This document shows, piece after piece, positions 49,262 through 61,845 of a DNA stretch of 64,000 nt. Numbering within the stretch: the first letter of the stretch is position 1; each line of letters begins with the position of its first letter. The notes below the pieces were generated by a model. The model was not told the DNA's origin. It saw nothing but the letters and a program-made list of their open reading frames with translations, and did no database searches. Position numbers and translations under genes: made by a program. This stretch comes from Cunninghamia lanceolata (Eukaryota > Streptophyta > Pinopsida > Cupressales > Cupressaceae), in contig BSBN01000293.1 in the NCBI GenBank assembly GCA_027924645.1, forward strand, positions 5,480,501 through 5,544,500. The letters are read 5' to 3'.

Positions 49262-51029
49262 TAGATGTTTAGGGGTTAGGGGAATTATTTAGGGTTTAGA
49301 GGTTTAGGGTTGCTCAGGTTTAGGGGTTTGGGTTTACGGTTTAAAGAGAGATAGAGAGAGGGGACTAATAGAGTTTGGGAGAGATAGAGGAGATAGAGGG
49401 GAGAGATGGGGAGATAGAGAGTGAGAGACATGTCCAGAGACATAGAGAGAGAGAGAGATTGAGAGGTAGAGGGATGATAGAGATAGGGAGATAGAGGTTT
49501 AGGGTTGCTTGGGTTTAGGGGCATTATTTTGGGTTTAAGGTTTATGGTTTTGGAGTTAGGGGTTAAGGTTTAGAGGTTTAGGGTTTAGGGTTTAGAGAGA
49601 GATAAAGGACCAATAGGGAGATATAGAGGAGTCCAAGGGGAGAGATAGGGAGATAAAGAGTGAGGGACATGGCACGAGACATTGGGAGAGAGATTGAGAG
49701 GTAGAGGGACAAAGGTGATAGGGAGATAGGGGAGAGATAGGGGGATAGTGATTTATGGTTACTTGGGTTTAGGGTTTAGGGGTTTGGGGTTTAGGGTTTA
49801 TGGGTTTAGGGTTTCTTAGGTTTAGGGGTTAGGGGTTAGGGTTTAGGGGCATTATAATTTAGGGTTTAGGATTTATTGTTTAGGGGTTAGGGGTTATGTT
49901 TAGACGTTTAGGATTTTTGATTTAGGGTTTATAGAGAGAGATGAATGATAGGGAGATATGGAAGAGTTTGAGGGGAGAGATAGGGAGATAAAGAGTGAGG
50001 GACATGGCTAGAGAGATAGGGAGAGAAATTGAGAGATAGAGGAACAAAGGTGATAGGGAGATAGTGGTTTAGGGTTACTTGGGTTTAGGGTTTAGGGTTT
50101 AGGGTTTGGGGTTTAGGGTTTAGGGTTTCTCAGGTTTAGGGGTTAGGGGTTAGGGTTTAGGGGTTAGGTTTAGAGGTTTAGGGTTTTGGATTTAGGGTTT
50201 ATAGAGAGAAAGGAATGATAGGGATATAGAGAGTGAGGCACATGGCCAGGGACATAGGGAGAGAGATCAAGAGAGGTAGAGGGATGATAGAGATAGATAG
50301 ATAGGGGAGAGATATGGAGATAGAGGTTTAGAGTTGTTTGGATTTAGGGTGTATGGGTTTAGGGTTGCTCATTTTTGGAGATAGCTAGATAGAAAGAGAG
50401 AGGAAACAAATAGGGAGAGATAGAGGAGACATAGGGGAGAGATAGAGGAGACATAGGGGAGAGATAGGGAGATAGAGAGTGAGCAAGATGTCCAGAGAAA
50501 TAGGGAGAAGGATTGAGAGGCAGAGGGATGATAGAGATAGGGAGACAAGGGAGAGATAGGGAGATAGAGAGTGAGCAAGATGTCTAGAGAAATAGGGAGA
50601 ATGATTGAGAGGTAGAGGGATGATAGAGATAGGGAGATAAGGGAGAGATAGGAGATAGGGTTTAGGGTTTCTTGCATTTAGGGTTTAGGGGTTAGGGGTT
50701 AAGGTTTAGGGGAATTATTTAGGGTTTAGGGTTTATGGTTTAGGGGTTAAGGTTTAGAGGTTTAGGGTCTAGTGTTTAGAGAGAGAGAGGACCAATAGGG
50801 AGATATAGAGTGAGGGACATGGCCAAAGCATAAGGAGAGAGATTAAGAGATAGATATAGGGTGTTTAGGGTTTAGGGTTTAGGGTCTGTGGTTTAGGATT
50901 AAGGGGTTTAGGCTTTCTTAGGTTTAGGGTTTAGGGCTTAGGGGAATTATTTAGGGTTTATGGTTTAGGGGCATTATTTAGGGTTTATGGGTTTAGGGTT
51001 TAGGGGAATTATTTAAGGTTTATAGTTGC
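49262..51029 (+). repeat. Interstitial telomere-like array, TTTAGGG orientation, mixed with GATAGAGA blocks
   Basis: Purine-rich plus strand. Short runs of TTTAGGG (up to four perfect units, for example 50085-50140) and variants such as TTTAGGGG and TTAGGGG alternate with blocks of GAGATAGGGAGATAGAG, roughly every 200-300 bp. TTTAGGG is the common plant telomere heptamer. The many variant units and interspersed blocks show old interstitial sequence, not a chromosome end. Confidence 0.92.
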
Positions 51030-52345
51030 ATGTCAAAAGTAGTCTCTCTCTCTCTCTCTAAATCCCTAAAACCTAAATAATGCCCCTAATCCCTAACCCC
51101 TAACTCGTAACCCATAAACCCTAAACCTAGAAGAAACCCTAAACCTCTATCTCCCTCTCTCTATCATCCCTCTCTCTCTCATTCCTCTATCTCCCTATCT
51201 CTCTAGACATCTCTCTCACTCTCTATCTTCCTATCTCTCCCCTTCGTCTCCTCTATCTCTTCCTATCTGTCTCCTCTCTATCTCTCTATACCTAGTTATC
51301 TCTCCCAATCTCTCTATCTCTTGCCTCTCTCCCCTTATCATTCCTATATATATTATCTCTCCCCTCTTACCATCTCCCTTATGGATGAAGGAAATGGAAT
51401 CAAGAAAACTAGGACTCCCTTTCTTAGGTTTAGGGATTAGGGTTTAGGGGAATTATTTAGGGTTTATGGCTTAGGGGTTAGGTTTTAGGGTTTAGTGGCA
51501 TTATTTAGGGTTTATAGGTTTATGATTACTTGGGTTTAGGTTTTAGGGGCATTATTTAGGGTTTACTATTGCATGTCAAAAGTAGACTCTCTCTCTAAAT
51601 CCCTAAATCCTAAATAATGTCCCTAATCCCTAACCCCTAACTCGTAACCCATAAACCCTAAACCTAATCAACCCTAAACCTCTATCTCCCTATCTCTCCC
51701 TTATCTCCCTCTCTCTATCATCCATCTACCTCTCAATCTCTATCCCTATTTCTCTAGACATCTCACTCACTCTCTATCTCCCTATATCTCCCTCTGTCTC
51801 CTCCATCTCTCCCAATCTATCTCCTCTCTCTCTCTCTCTACCTATATCTATCTCTCCCTATCTCTTGCCTCTCTCTCCCCTATCATTCCTCTATCTCCCT
51901 ATCTCTCTGGATATCTCTCTCACTCTCTATCTCCCTATCTCTCCCCTTCGTCTCCTCTATCTCTTCCTATCTATATCCTTTATATATCTTTGTACCTAGC
52001 CATCTCTCCCAATCTCTCTATCTCTTGCCTTTCTCCCCCTATCATTCCTATATATCCTATCTCTTCCCTCTATCTTTCTCTCTCCCTTATTGATGAAGGA
52101 AATAGAAACAAGAAAACTAGGACTCCCTTTCTTAGGTTTAGGATATAGGGCTTAGGGGAATTATTTAGGGTCTATGGTTTAGGGGTTAGGGGTTAGGGTT
52201 TAGGGGCATTATTTAGGGTTTATAGGTTTAGGGTTACTTGGGTTTATTTAGGGTTTATGGTTGCATGTCAAAAGTAGTCTCTCTCTCTCTAAATCCCTAA
52301 ACCCTAAATAATGCCCTAATCCCTAACCCCTAACTCGTATCTACC
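51030..52345. repeat. Telomere-like array with alternating strand, three inverted modules
   Basis: The orientation flips to CCCTAAA/TATCTCTC at about 51034, back to TTTAGGG at 51415, to CCCTAAA at 51590, to TTTAGGG at 52130 and to CCCTAAA again at about 52280. Each flip into CCCTAAA begins with GCATGTCAAAAGTAG (about 51028, 51569, 52263). Each flip back follows GATGAAGGAAAT and AGGACTCCCTTTCTTAGG (about 51383 and 52092, 709 bp apart). The modules are therefore duplicated copies of an inverted arrangement. Confidence 0.88.
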
Positions 52346-53074
52346 TCTCTATAGATATCTCCTCTCTATCTTTCTCTCTCTATCGACATCAATCCAATGA
52401 TGTTGAGGATGTGCTAAATTGTTTTGCACCTCTAGAAAATAAATGACATCAATCCAATGATTGTCTTGGAATTTGAATGGGTATAGAAAAATGAGAGGTT
52501 GATCTTGAGTGTCACAAGTTTAATCTCAATTGTTGACATAAATATCATCTAATATGTAAGTTACATGAAATGATTTTTTAGAATTTACACCAAAATTACT
52601 TGCTTTTGCAATTTTTTTATGACAATTATCTATTCAAAAGTGCCTTTGAAATACTATGAGATACCTTAGTATAAGTAAATCATATAAAAATCAAATATGT
52701 ATATATCATCATAATCCTATATAAATTTTGATAGTTTGTCCAAAATCTCTCCTTTCATATGATACAGTCTTTCTAAAATTTTGATTGTATTTTACAGCTA
52801 ATTTATTTCCTTAAATACTAAAATGCCAAAATACTAAAATAAAAAAGAATGAAAACAATTTGGAAAAAGAAAACAGATATCCATTTTGGAAAATGGTTAT
52901 CCATTTTTTAAAACATAAAAAGTGAAAAAGGGTCATGTTTTTTCAAACCAACGGCTTGTAAAACACAAAGTTAGCTCTCAAGAATGGATATCCGATCCAA
53001 AAAGGTAAGATATTTTGTATTTTTTTTGTTTGTTTTGTATTTTCAATCTAGGTTTTATATTTTAATTACGTAAA
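52346..53074. other. Spacer before the multi-exon pseudogene
   Basis: AT-rich. The phrase GACATCAATCCAATGAT occurs twice near 52387 and 52446. GATATCCATTTT-like phrases occur at 52875-52910 and 52985. No gene is seen. Confidence 0.4.
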
Positions 53075-55150
53075 ATGGATGCACAAAATGAAAACCCAAA
53101 CCCTCCACCACCAAACCCTCCCCCTCCAACAATAGAAGAGAAAATTCAAAGATATATTGATCAAATAAGTAGGATCATAGAAATGTATCGCCAACACCCT
53201 CAATTGTCTACAATGATATCAAATTTAGAGGGTCTCATTAGTCATGTTCAAACCTTGTCAAACCAACACGAATCATTTAAGCAATGGCGAGAAGCCAAGA
53301 AGGCCAAATATGCTAACGGTTTGTCATAAGATCAAGTCAAACAATTAGACATTACAAAAGCTATGTTAGATCAATACTTTGTCAATCCTAAAACCGGATT
53401 GCATGTTGATGTCCATAAGCCCAAGTTTTCAATCAAATGGTGTATTCATGAGGGCATTAGTCAAGACTTTTGAGATTGTTGGTGGATGGTTTTTGACAAA
53501 CCACCCAATAACAATTTAGATGTACCTTTGTATTTCCTTCGTAAACTCTATGTAGAGTTCATCATGGGTCAACATGTTAATTATTTTGATTTTAGAGAGT
53601 TTCAAGGAGTGGGTAAGGGAATGCTTCAAGATAGATCTGGGGCAATGAGACAAGTACAAGGTCCCTATATTCCCCCTCTTGCTATCTCTTCTCCACCCCC
53701 AATGTAGCACCCAGACATTGTTGCAAATTTAACACAACATGGCCTTAGTGCCATACACTCTTTGAAGGAGCATTTGATTATATAGACATCTTAGTTTGCA
53801 CAAGCACGTGATGGAGGAGATGATATTGGATCACCTAGTTTTACTAGACTGTCATCGTCCACACATGTCTGTGTGCCCCATCATTGCATTTCTTGCAATC
53901 AGTTATGCTTAGGTCTTATTATGGAGAGTAGTGAGCTACCATTGAACATATCAGAGTACGATCTCCATTCATGAGATGAGGCAATGGGGTCCAGAACTCA
54001 AGTTGAGGGGTCAGGGACAAGAGTAGAAGCTACCGGATCAGTGGACGATAGAGAAGGAGAAATGCATGAGCAATCTTTTATATAGGTAAAATTTAAAAAA
54101 ATTTATGGTCTATTCCATTTGAATATATAAACAAATTTATTAGTACTAATGTATCTAAGTGGGATAATAGTTGATGACAGAGGAGGAGATGACAGAAGTT
54201 CATCATGGAACTTTGTCTGCCATCCAATTCAGCTTGGACTTACCGGTATAATTTGTTCTACATGTGTACTTTTTTATGCATTTATTTCTTTTTGAGTAAT
54301 TATATATTAATTTATATCTTGATGTTAATCTTATTTTATAGTCAATCTAAAATGTGAATGATGTGGCATCTTTTCCAATGGTCTTTTCTCGAACTCATGA
54401 TCGACCTAAGTGACTGTGATTCACAGAACGGCTTTCTCAATGCCAACAAAGGGTGGAGGTAATTTCATTGAATTGTACTTTAATTTATAATTTAGAAAAC
54501 TTAAATATTTGATTATAGTCATTTAGAGTCTTACATTCTTGTCATTTTTCATACGGGAGATATTAGTTGGTTCATCCATCATGAGTCCTCCTCAATTGAT
54601 GTAGGAGGCCTCGATGGTGGTATGTGCTTGTTTTCTAGTAGATAAGTTTTTGTGTAGTGTACTCTAGATTGTTTGTGTGTAACACATCTAACCTTTTTAA
54701 ATGTATGCATTTCCTTTTTTGTTTAATAATTATATATTAATTTATTTCAATGTTACTTTTCTTTTATGTAGTCTCTTGAGAATGTGAAGGATGTGTTGCC
54801 TTTGCCATCATGCTTCACTAGGACACCTGATCATCTTAAGAGAAAATCATTTGCAGAATGATTGTTCGAATGACAACATAGAGTCGAGGTAATTGAATTG
54901 AATTTTTCTAAATAATTGATAGTTTGTCAAGTGGTCTTATAGTTGATTGTAGTGATTTAGATGTATGTTAATAAATGAAAGTTTTTTATTGTAGTAGATA
55001 AGAATCTATTTACTAACTTTAATTTATTTTTATTTACCATTAAAGAGATTAATCAATTTGAGTTTTGACTTGTTAATGTAGTCAACTTTGCCTCCATCAA
55101 CTAGACATTCTAGTACAAAGAGGATACTTTTTGAGTATCGATCATAGATT
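53075..55150 (+). pseudogene. Decayed multi-exon gene with Pro-rich N-terminus and a duplicated 117-bp exon
   Basis: First exon 53075-54085 in one phase with stops near 53327, 53471 and 53705. It begins MDAQNENPNPPPPNPPPP, followed by a helical region, and ends at a GT donor at 54086. Exon-like blocks follow at 54171-54245, 54342-54458, about 54590-54620, 54772-54888 and from 55082, with AG before and GT after most of them. The blocks at 54342 and 54772 are both 117 bp and encode related 39-residue segments (pattern ENV(K/N)DV, then P, RT, K, ending RVE). I do not recognise the protein. It may be a transposon protein or a dead host gene. Confidence 0.5.
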
Positions 55151-57312
55151 GATGATCCATCACAGATTCAGGGTCAAGTCGACTTGCAGCATTTGACATG
55201 TAGCTATTCAACATGTAGATTATATATAGATTTTGAGACATGGCATATGCCACATTTTGTAAAAAATGTTTTGAGTTGGCATATTTGCCAAATTTTTGTA
55301 TATGTCTACCATTATGGACTAGATTTTAATATATATACACCTTGATATACAATATAATTTAAATTCCTTATGTGCACGTCATGATACTTCCCATGATGCC
55401 ATACATTATGATGATAGTTCTTTAGTCTCTCATGTGGATACTTTAATTTATTATCTTTCAAGTCCTAGTGTGCAAAGGATAGTATGGATCTAGTGATACA
55501 TTCCAATGATTTATATTTTGATACTTGTATACCTTCTACCCCTACTAAACTTATCTCTCATGCTAGAATTTCTTGTTTAGCTATGGAATCTCCAACTTTT
55601 CTTCCTGTGCTTCATCATACCTTAAGAATACTAATGATGATGATGTACACATGTTTTACCTTCACGTGGTGTTCCTAGTCCTTCTTTTCTATCATGTAGA
55701 TCATGGTCCAATGATTATATATTTATCATTGAGAATGGTTTTAAATCAATAGAATCAATATGACAAAATTCCTTATATTCCCTAATCAAGCATAGTAGCT
55801 TGAAATCTAATAAGGTCATGATAGACCATTTCATCATGTATTTAGTCTTCATCTTGTCAAATTTTATAAACATGTCAAAGTTGTCATATGAAAAATGTAA
55901 AACAAATGCAAAAGTATGGAAGATGAATAGTCAAGTACTCAAAATTCAGTTGGAGACTATTGGTTTCCCTCAAATCATGTATAAATATGCATAAACCTTC
56001 ATGGCAAAGGCATTGGAGATTTAATGAAAATATTTTGAAGATGAATTGAAGACAAGTTTAAATGAAATTAATGTCAAGAAACTTTGTTTTTGTAGATTTT
56101 ACTATTTTCCTACTATTTCTTTGTTTAGTAAAGCCTTGTACGGATGTGTCAGGGCCTGAGAGCAATTGCAATTGAAATCTGGTGGAATCTACTTTCTTGT
56201 GTTTCTTGTTTCATTCAATTTCATGGAGAAATAAGTAAGTTATGGTTGTTTTACCAAAAACTGCTCTAGACTATCAAAACCCTCATCTAGGGTAACAACA
56301 AATAGATAAAATTGTATTGCTCTGGTTTTAGGTCAAGTCATGAACTCTTATGGTGGTGAAAATGCTCACTCTTGTATACCTTTTCATACCCCAAGGTTGC
56401 AGATAGAAAAAATCAAGTTTGTTATTAATTCTTGATACTATAAAACTGTGTTCTCATGTGTTGCAGACTGTTAAGACAACAGAATAAGGCTTTGGGACTT
56501 TTGCTGACAAGTTTAGTGTTCCTCAGAAGTGGAAGTGACTTGAGAATGATGTCAAGATGCATAATGAACCCTTTCCATAGGTGTTCTTAATGGGCTAGTA
56601 GGTATAAATTTGAGCATAAAATGAAATGGATTTTTGCGAGAAAGGGAACAAGATTAAGCAAGGGGATTAGGGTTTATGAATTCACCAGTAGGCTACCATG
56701 AAAGTGTAATGAATCCCAAACTAGGAGCAAGGGACATAACATCCAAAGACATAAGGAGCCACTAGGATACAAAAGCATGCCATGAAGTTCACAAGAAAAC
56801 TAAAGACGTGAACATGCACAATGTAACATGAACAAACATTGAGATTACTACGTACAAGACCCAAACATGAAGCCCTAATGTATGAGGCATCTCAGGTCAA
56901 TTGTAATTTGAGGGTTACAAGGACAATGGGGGCACATTTTAAACATAAAAAACTTACATCTTGGGGGAGGTGCCAATAAGGCCAATAAGGATACTATTTC
57001 ATTTGTGTGTGTGTATGCAAATCCCATTTATGGTTGAGTAGCTCTCTATTTACTATTATTGAACTCTCGTTGATAGGAGGTTAGCTCTACAACTATTGTA
57101 GTTTGATTCATTTGCAGTGATGGGGGAAGGGTTACACAATTATTAGGTATCTACTCATGTATATGACAAGGATTTAGTCAAATGACAAGATAAGGTGATT
57201 GCCTAATGGATGTGTATGAAACCTAGATGCCTACGAGATCATATGTATGTATGTAACTCCTATTTATGGTCAAGTAGCTCTCTATTTACTATCATTGAAT
57301 TCTCATTGATAG
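55151..57312. other. Spacer with a local 120-bp duplication at its right end
   Basis: Mostly AT-rich with nothing recognised. Near the right end, 57005-57120 is a diverged copy of the sequence that flanked the insertion site of the chimeric element (57241-57312 plus 63292-63340). The intact phrase there, TTGATAGGAGG (57071-57080), shows the empty target. Confidence 0.6.
57308..57312. repeat. Target-site duplication of the chimeric element, left copy
   Basis: GATAG, repeated at 63292-63296. A paralogous unoccupied GATAG stands at 57072-57076. Confidence 0.9.
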
Positions 57313-57459
57313 TATTGCATGGTGTGGCCCTTGGTCTCCTTGTTTAGCACTGCATTGTGGTGGTTTGCGACAAGGGATTAACAGCCTCCCATGCTTGTTA
57401 AGTCAAGTGGATGTATCGAGCATTAACAGATCGATCTTTTGGTGCAATGGTAACTAACA
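57313..57459 (+). repeat. Short LTR of the chimeric element, left
   Basis: 147 bp, TATTGC to CTAACA (start mutated from TG). It aligns without indels with 63145-63291 and is followed immediately by ATTGGTATCAGAGCCAAG, the copia PBS. Confidence 0.88.
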
Positions 57460-60400
57460 ATTGGTATCAGAGCCAAGTTCCTCTAAAAAGAGCTTAACCG
57501 CTTGAGGAGATCTAGGATGTTGTCTTACAAGAAGGATAGTTTAAAGTTTGATGGAAACAACTTTGCTCTTTGGAAAGGTCGCATGAAATGTCACTTGCAG
57601 TGTATGGGAATGGCTTACTGGTCCATGGTTACAAAAGCATATGTTCCTCCACAAGGTGGTCTGACAACCCTAAATGAACTTACAGATGCTGAAAACAATC
57701 TTCGGACCAAAGAGGCTCTTCTAAGTGCATTATCTGACTCAGAGCTCTCAAATACTATTGACCTACCAACTGCCTTTGAGATTTGGAGTAAACTGGAACT
57801 TTTGCATGAAGGAGACTAGTATGTTAAATGTGTAAGGTTACAGAGTCTAAAAGGGAAATTTGAAAAACTAAAAATGAGAGATGATGAAAATATTACTACC
57901 TTTATACCAAGAGTGAATGAGCTGGTTTGTGGAATTAGAAATGCTGGTGGAGTCTTTGGAGATGATCCCCCCAAGACTGAATCTTCTTTCAAAGCCAGTG
58001 CCTCTATGAAAGGTAAACAAAGATTTGATCTGGGAGAGAACTCATCAAGGAAACTGTCATGGTATGAGAAAGTAAGAAAAGACCTAGAAGAAGAAGAAGT
58101 GGAAACTGCTCAACTTGAAGCCCTCATTGCAAAGAGACTGCCAAGAGGATCCGGTAAGTATGAAGGAAAATTGCCCTTTAAATGTTTTAACTGCAATAAG
58201 ATTGGTCATTTTTCCTCAAAATGTCTGGATAGATTTTCAAGGCCAAATCCTAATAGATCAAGGTTCCAAAAGAATTGCTACTATGTTCATGAAGAAGATG
58301 ATAATGAAGGAATAACAGATGATGAGTCAGAGATAGGAAACAAATTTAGAAATGAATGGGTGTTTATTGCCATAAAGGAAGAAGAACCTATATTTTCTGA
58401 ATTTGTCAATCTTAAAATTGTAGAAAGAGCCCTAGCTGCCCAAGTTGAAGAAAAGGATGATTGGGTCATTGATAGTGGATGCTCTCATCATATGATAGGT
58501 GATAAAAATAAGTTTGTAGATTTGGAAAGGTTTGAAGGAGGAATGGTAAAGTTTGGTGATAATCCTACTAGTAGAATCAGAGGTAGAGGAACTATTTCTT
58601 TTGATGGTAGAAACAAAACAAGTAATGTATTGTATGTTGAAGGATTGAAGCATAATCTTCTTAGTGTTGGACAGTTGGTGGACAAAGGCTATGATCTCCA
58701 GTTCAAGGATGGAAAATGCAAGATCTTTGAAAGCTCTAGAATAGAGATTGCATCTGGTACTCAAACTAAAGGTAATATCTTCCATTTGGTTGGTGCTGGT
58801 AAAAGTTGCTTATTTGTTCAAGTTGATCAGAGCTGGTTATGGCATAGGAGGATGTGTCATGTGAATTTTGATAATATCATCAAGATAAGCAATACTCAGG
58901 CTATAAGAGATCTTCCTAAATTAATAAAACCTACCAACAACTTGTGTAAAGAATGTCAGTTGGGTAAGCTAAGCAGAGTCTCATTCAAAAGTAAGGAACT
59001 TTCCTCTACTAGATTATTGGACTTAGTTCATACTGATCTTTGTGGTCTGGTAAGAATCAGGAGTCTGCAAGGTGATAGATACTTCATGCTACTAATTGAT
59101 GACTATTCCTAGATGATGTGGGTAACTTTTCTAAAAGAAAAATCAGAAGCTTTTGAGAAATTCAAAATATTCAAGGCTATGGTAGAAAATGAAACCAGAT
59201 TAAAGTTGAAGTGTCTGAGGTTTGATAGAGGTGGAGAATTCACATCTGGTGAATTCTTAGAATTCTGTGAGAAACATGGAATAAAGAGATAGTTGTCTGC
59301 TCCTAGGACTCCACAGCAGAATGGAGTGGTGGAAAGAAAGAACCGGACCATACAGGAAGCTTCTAGGACCATGATGATGGAAGCTAATGTTCCTCATATC
59401 TATTGGAGAGAAGCTGTCAGCACTGCAGTCTATACTCTCAATCGAGTTCAAATCATAAGCAATATCGGTAAGACCCCTTATGAACTCTGGTTTGGCATTA
59501 CTCCTACTGTAAGATATTTCAAAGTCTTTGGTAGCAAATGTTATATCAAAAGAGATGAAGATCTAGGCAAGTTTGATGCTAGAAGTGATGAAGAAATATT
59601 CTTGGGTTACTCTACTCAAAGAAAAGCATACCGGTGTTATAACAAGACACTAAGGAAGATGATAGAAAGTACAAATGTGAAGGCTGAGGAGGGAATAGAG
59701 AAACCCTCAAGGTTTTATGAATATGATGAAGATGATCAGAATGGTGTTCTAGTTCAAGGAATTCAATCCTCTTTTGAAAGTCAGATTCAAACTGATTTGG
59801 TAAATCAGGAAGAAGAGATAGGTCTAAATGAGCCTGAACAAGAAGCAGAAGTGCAAGAAACTCCCAAAGTTCCAAGGTATGTAAGACTGAACCACTCTGA
59901 AGATCAGATCATTGGTGACAAAAGTAAAGGTGTGCAAACTAGAAGGAGAATTGCTCAAAATTCAGATGAATATTGTCTGATTTCAAAAATTAAACCTAAG
60001 ACAATAAATGAAGCCTGCAATGATGAAAACTGGACCAAAGTAATGGAGGAAGAGTTGATGCAAATTGAGAAAAATCACACTTGGGATCTTGTTCCTAGAC
60101 CTAGAAACAAGATTGTGATTGGAACCAAATGGGTATTCTGGAACAAACTAAATGAAGTTGGTGAAGTAATCAGAAATAAAGCCAGATTGGTCTGCAAGGG
60201 CTACTCTCAAATAGAAGGAATTGATTTTAAAGAAACTTTTGCTCCGGTGGCAAGAATTGAAGCAGTCAGATTATTTCTTGCATTTGCTGCATTCAAGGAT
60301 TTCAAAGTATATCAGATGGATGTCAAGTCTGCCTTTCTAAATGGTGACTTGGAAGAAGAAGTGTATATAGAGCAACCGAATGGATTTTAGTTGTCTAATC

Positions 60401-61527
60401 ATGGTGATATGGTCTGCAAATTGAAGAAGGCACTTTAAGGATTAAAGCAAGCCGCAAGAGCTTGGTATGAAAGACTGGATAAGCATCTCTTGAAGATTGG
60501 TTTCAACAAAGGTACTGCTGATAGTAACTTATATTTCAAAATTGATCATGAAAACATCTTGATTGTTGAAGTGTTTGTTGATGACATCATTTTTGGAGGA
60601 AGAGATAGTATGTGTAAAACTTTTGCAAATCAAATGAAAAGTGAGTTTGAGATGTCCATGCTTGGTGAAATGAATTTCTTCTTGGGTCTACAAATTAGTC
60701 AAACAAAGAAAGGAATCTTCATTTCTCAAACCAAATATGTGAAAGAATTGTTGAAGAAATTTGGGATGGAAGATTCAAAGCCAATGAATACTCCCATGGA
60801 AACTAGATGTAAGTTGAGAAAAGATGATAACTCTCCTAAGGTAGACCAGACAAAGTACAGATCAATGATTGGAGGATTGTTGTATCTCACTCAAACTAGA
60901 CCAGATATAATGCAGGCTATTGGTCTTGTTGCTAGATTCTAGGCTGATCCCAGAGAATCTCATGTCATGGCAATTAAAAAGATTTTTAGATATCTAAAAG
61001 GGATAGTTGAGTATGGTTTGTGGTATCCTAGAGATCATGATTTCTCTCTTCATGCATATACAGATGCTGATTAGGCAGGAGATGTGGATGACCGGAAGAG
61101 TACCAGAGGTGGAGCATTCTTTTTGGGGAAGAGATTGGTTTCTTGGCTAAGCAAGAAATAAGAGGCAATATCTCTGTCTACAACTGAAGCAGAATACATT
61201 GCAGCAACAGGTAGTTGCGCTCAAGTTTTGTGGATGAAGCAGATGCTAAGAGATATCAAAGTAGAGTATGAGGAGCCTATCACAATCTTCTGTGATAATT
61301 CAAGTGCAATAAATATTTCTAAGAATCTGGTGTTGTATTCTAAGACTAAGCATATATCTATCAAATTTCACTTTCTGAGAGAGCAAGTGAACAAGGATGA
61401 AGTCAGATTGGAGTTTGTGCCCTCAAAGGATCAGATTGAAGATATCTTTACTAAACCTCTTCCTAGGGACTCTTTTGAATATCTCAGGGAGAAGTTAGGG
61501 GTTATTGCTCCTCCGGTGTTGAACTAA
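57460..61527 (+). pseudogene. gag-pol: A-type Gag-Pol, decayed
   Basis: PBS at 57462-57477 and start codon at 57517. It aligns with the intact polyprotein of A from end to end. Differences: an in-frame loss of 50 codons in Gag at about 57949; stops at 57817, 59110, 59290, 60388, 60436, 60940, 61072 and 61157 (six TAG, two TAA). Knuckle ([14 protein letters not shown]), protease DSG, integrase and RT motifs including FVDD are otherwise recognisable. It belongs to the same family as A but is much older. Confidence 0.93.
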
Positions 61528-61845
61528 GGTGCACTAAGGTGCATCAGTTCGGTGGATATCACAGTCATATCTTGTGATCTGGATTGATGGGAGCTGCTAC
61601 TCAGGGGGAGCAGCAAGTATGATTCTGAAGTATTGGAGTTGCAAGTATGAGCCCTTTTCCATTGATGTCAAAAGGGGAGAGAAGACGTGAAAAACAAGTG
61701 GTTGCTGATCAAAGGGGGAGTAGTAAAGAAAGAGAAGACATGTGAATAAGTTGTTGCTGATAGGGGGAGCTGTGACAGTAAGGAGCAGTTCTTGTCTTGA
61801 TGGTTTTTCACATCATATGTTGCCATCAATGACAAAGGGGGAGAT
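61528..61845 (+). other. A-type 3' non-coding region with polypurine array
   Basis: The same polypurine motifs as in A, near 61604, 61667, 61716 and 61755, plus the LTR-adjacent tract 61833-61845. The left arm of the junction hairpin (61819-61835) is conserved. Confidence 0.78.

Noticed and set aside
49285..50677. Minus-strand Ser/Leu/Tyr/Pro-rich frames in the telomere-like array
   Set aside because: They are translations of CCCTAAA and TATCTC repeats with no biological coding signal.
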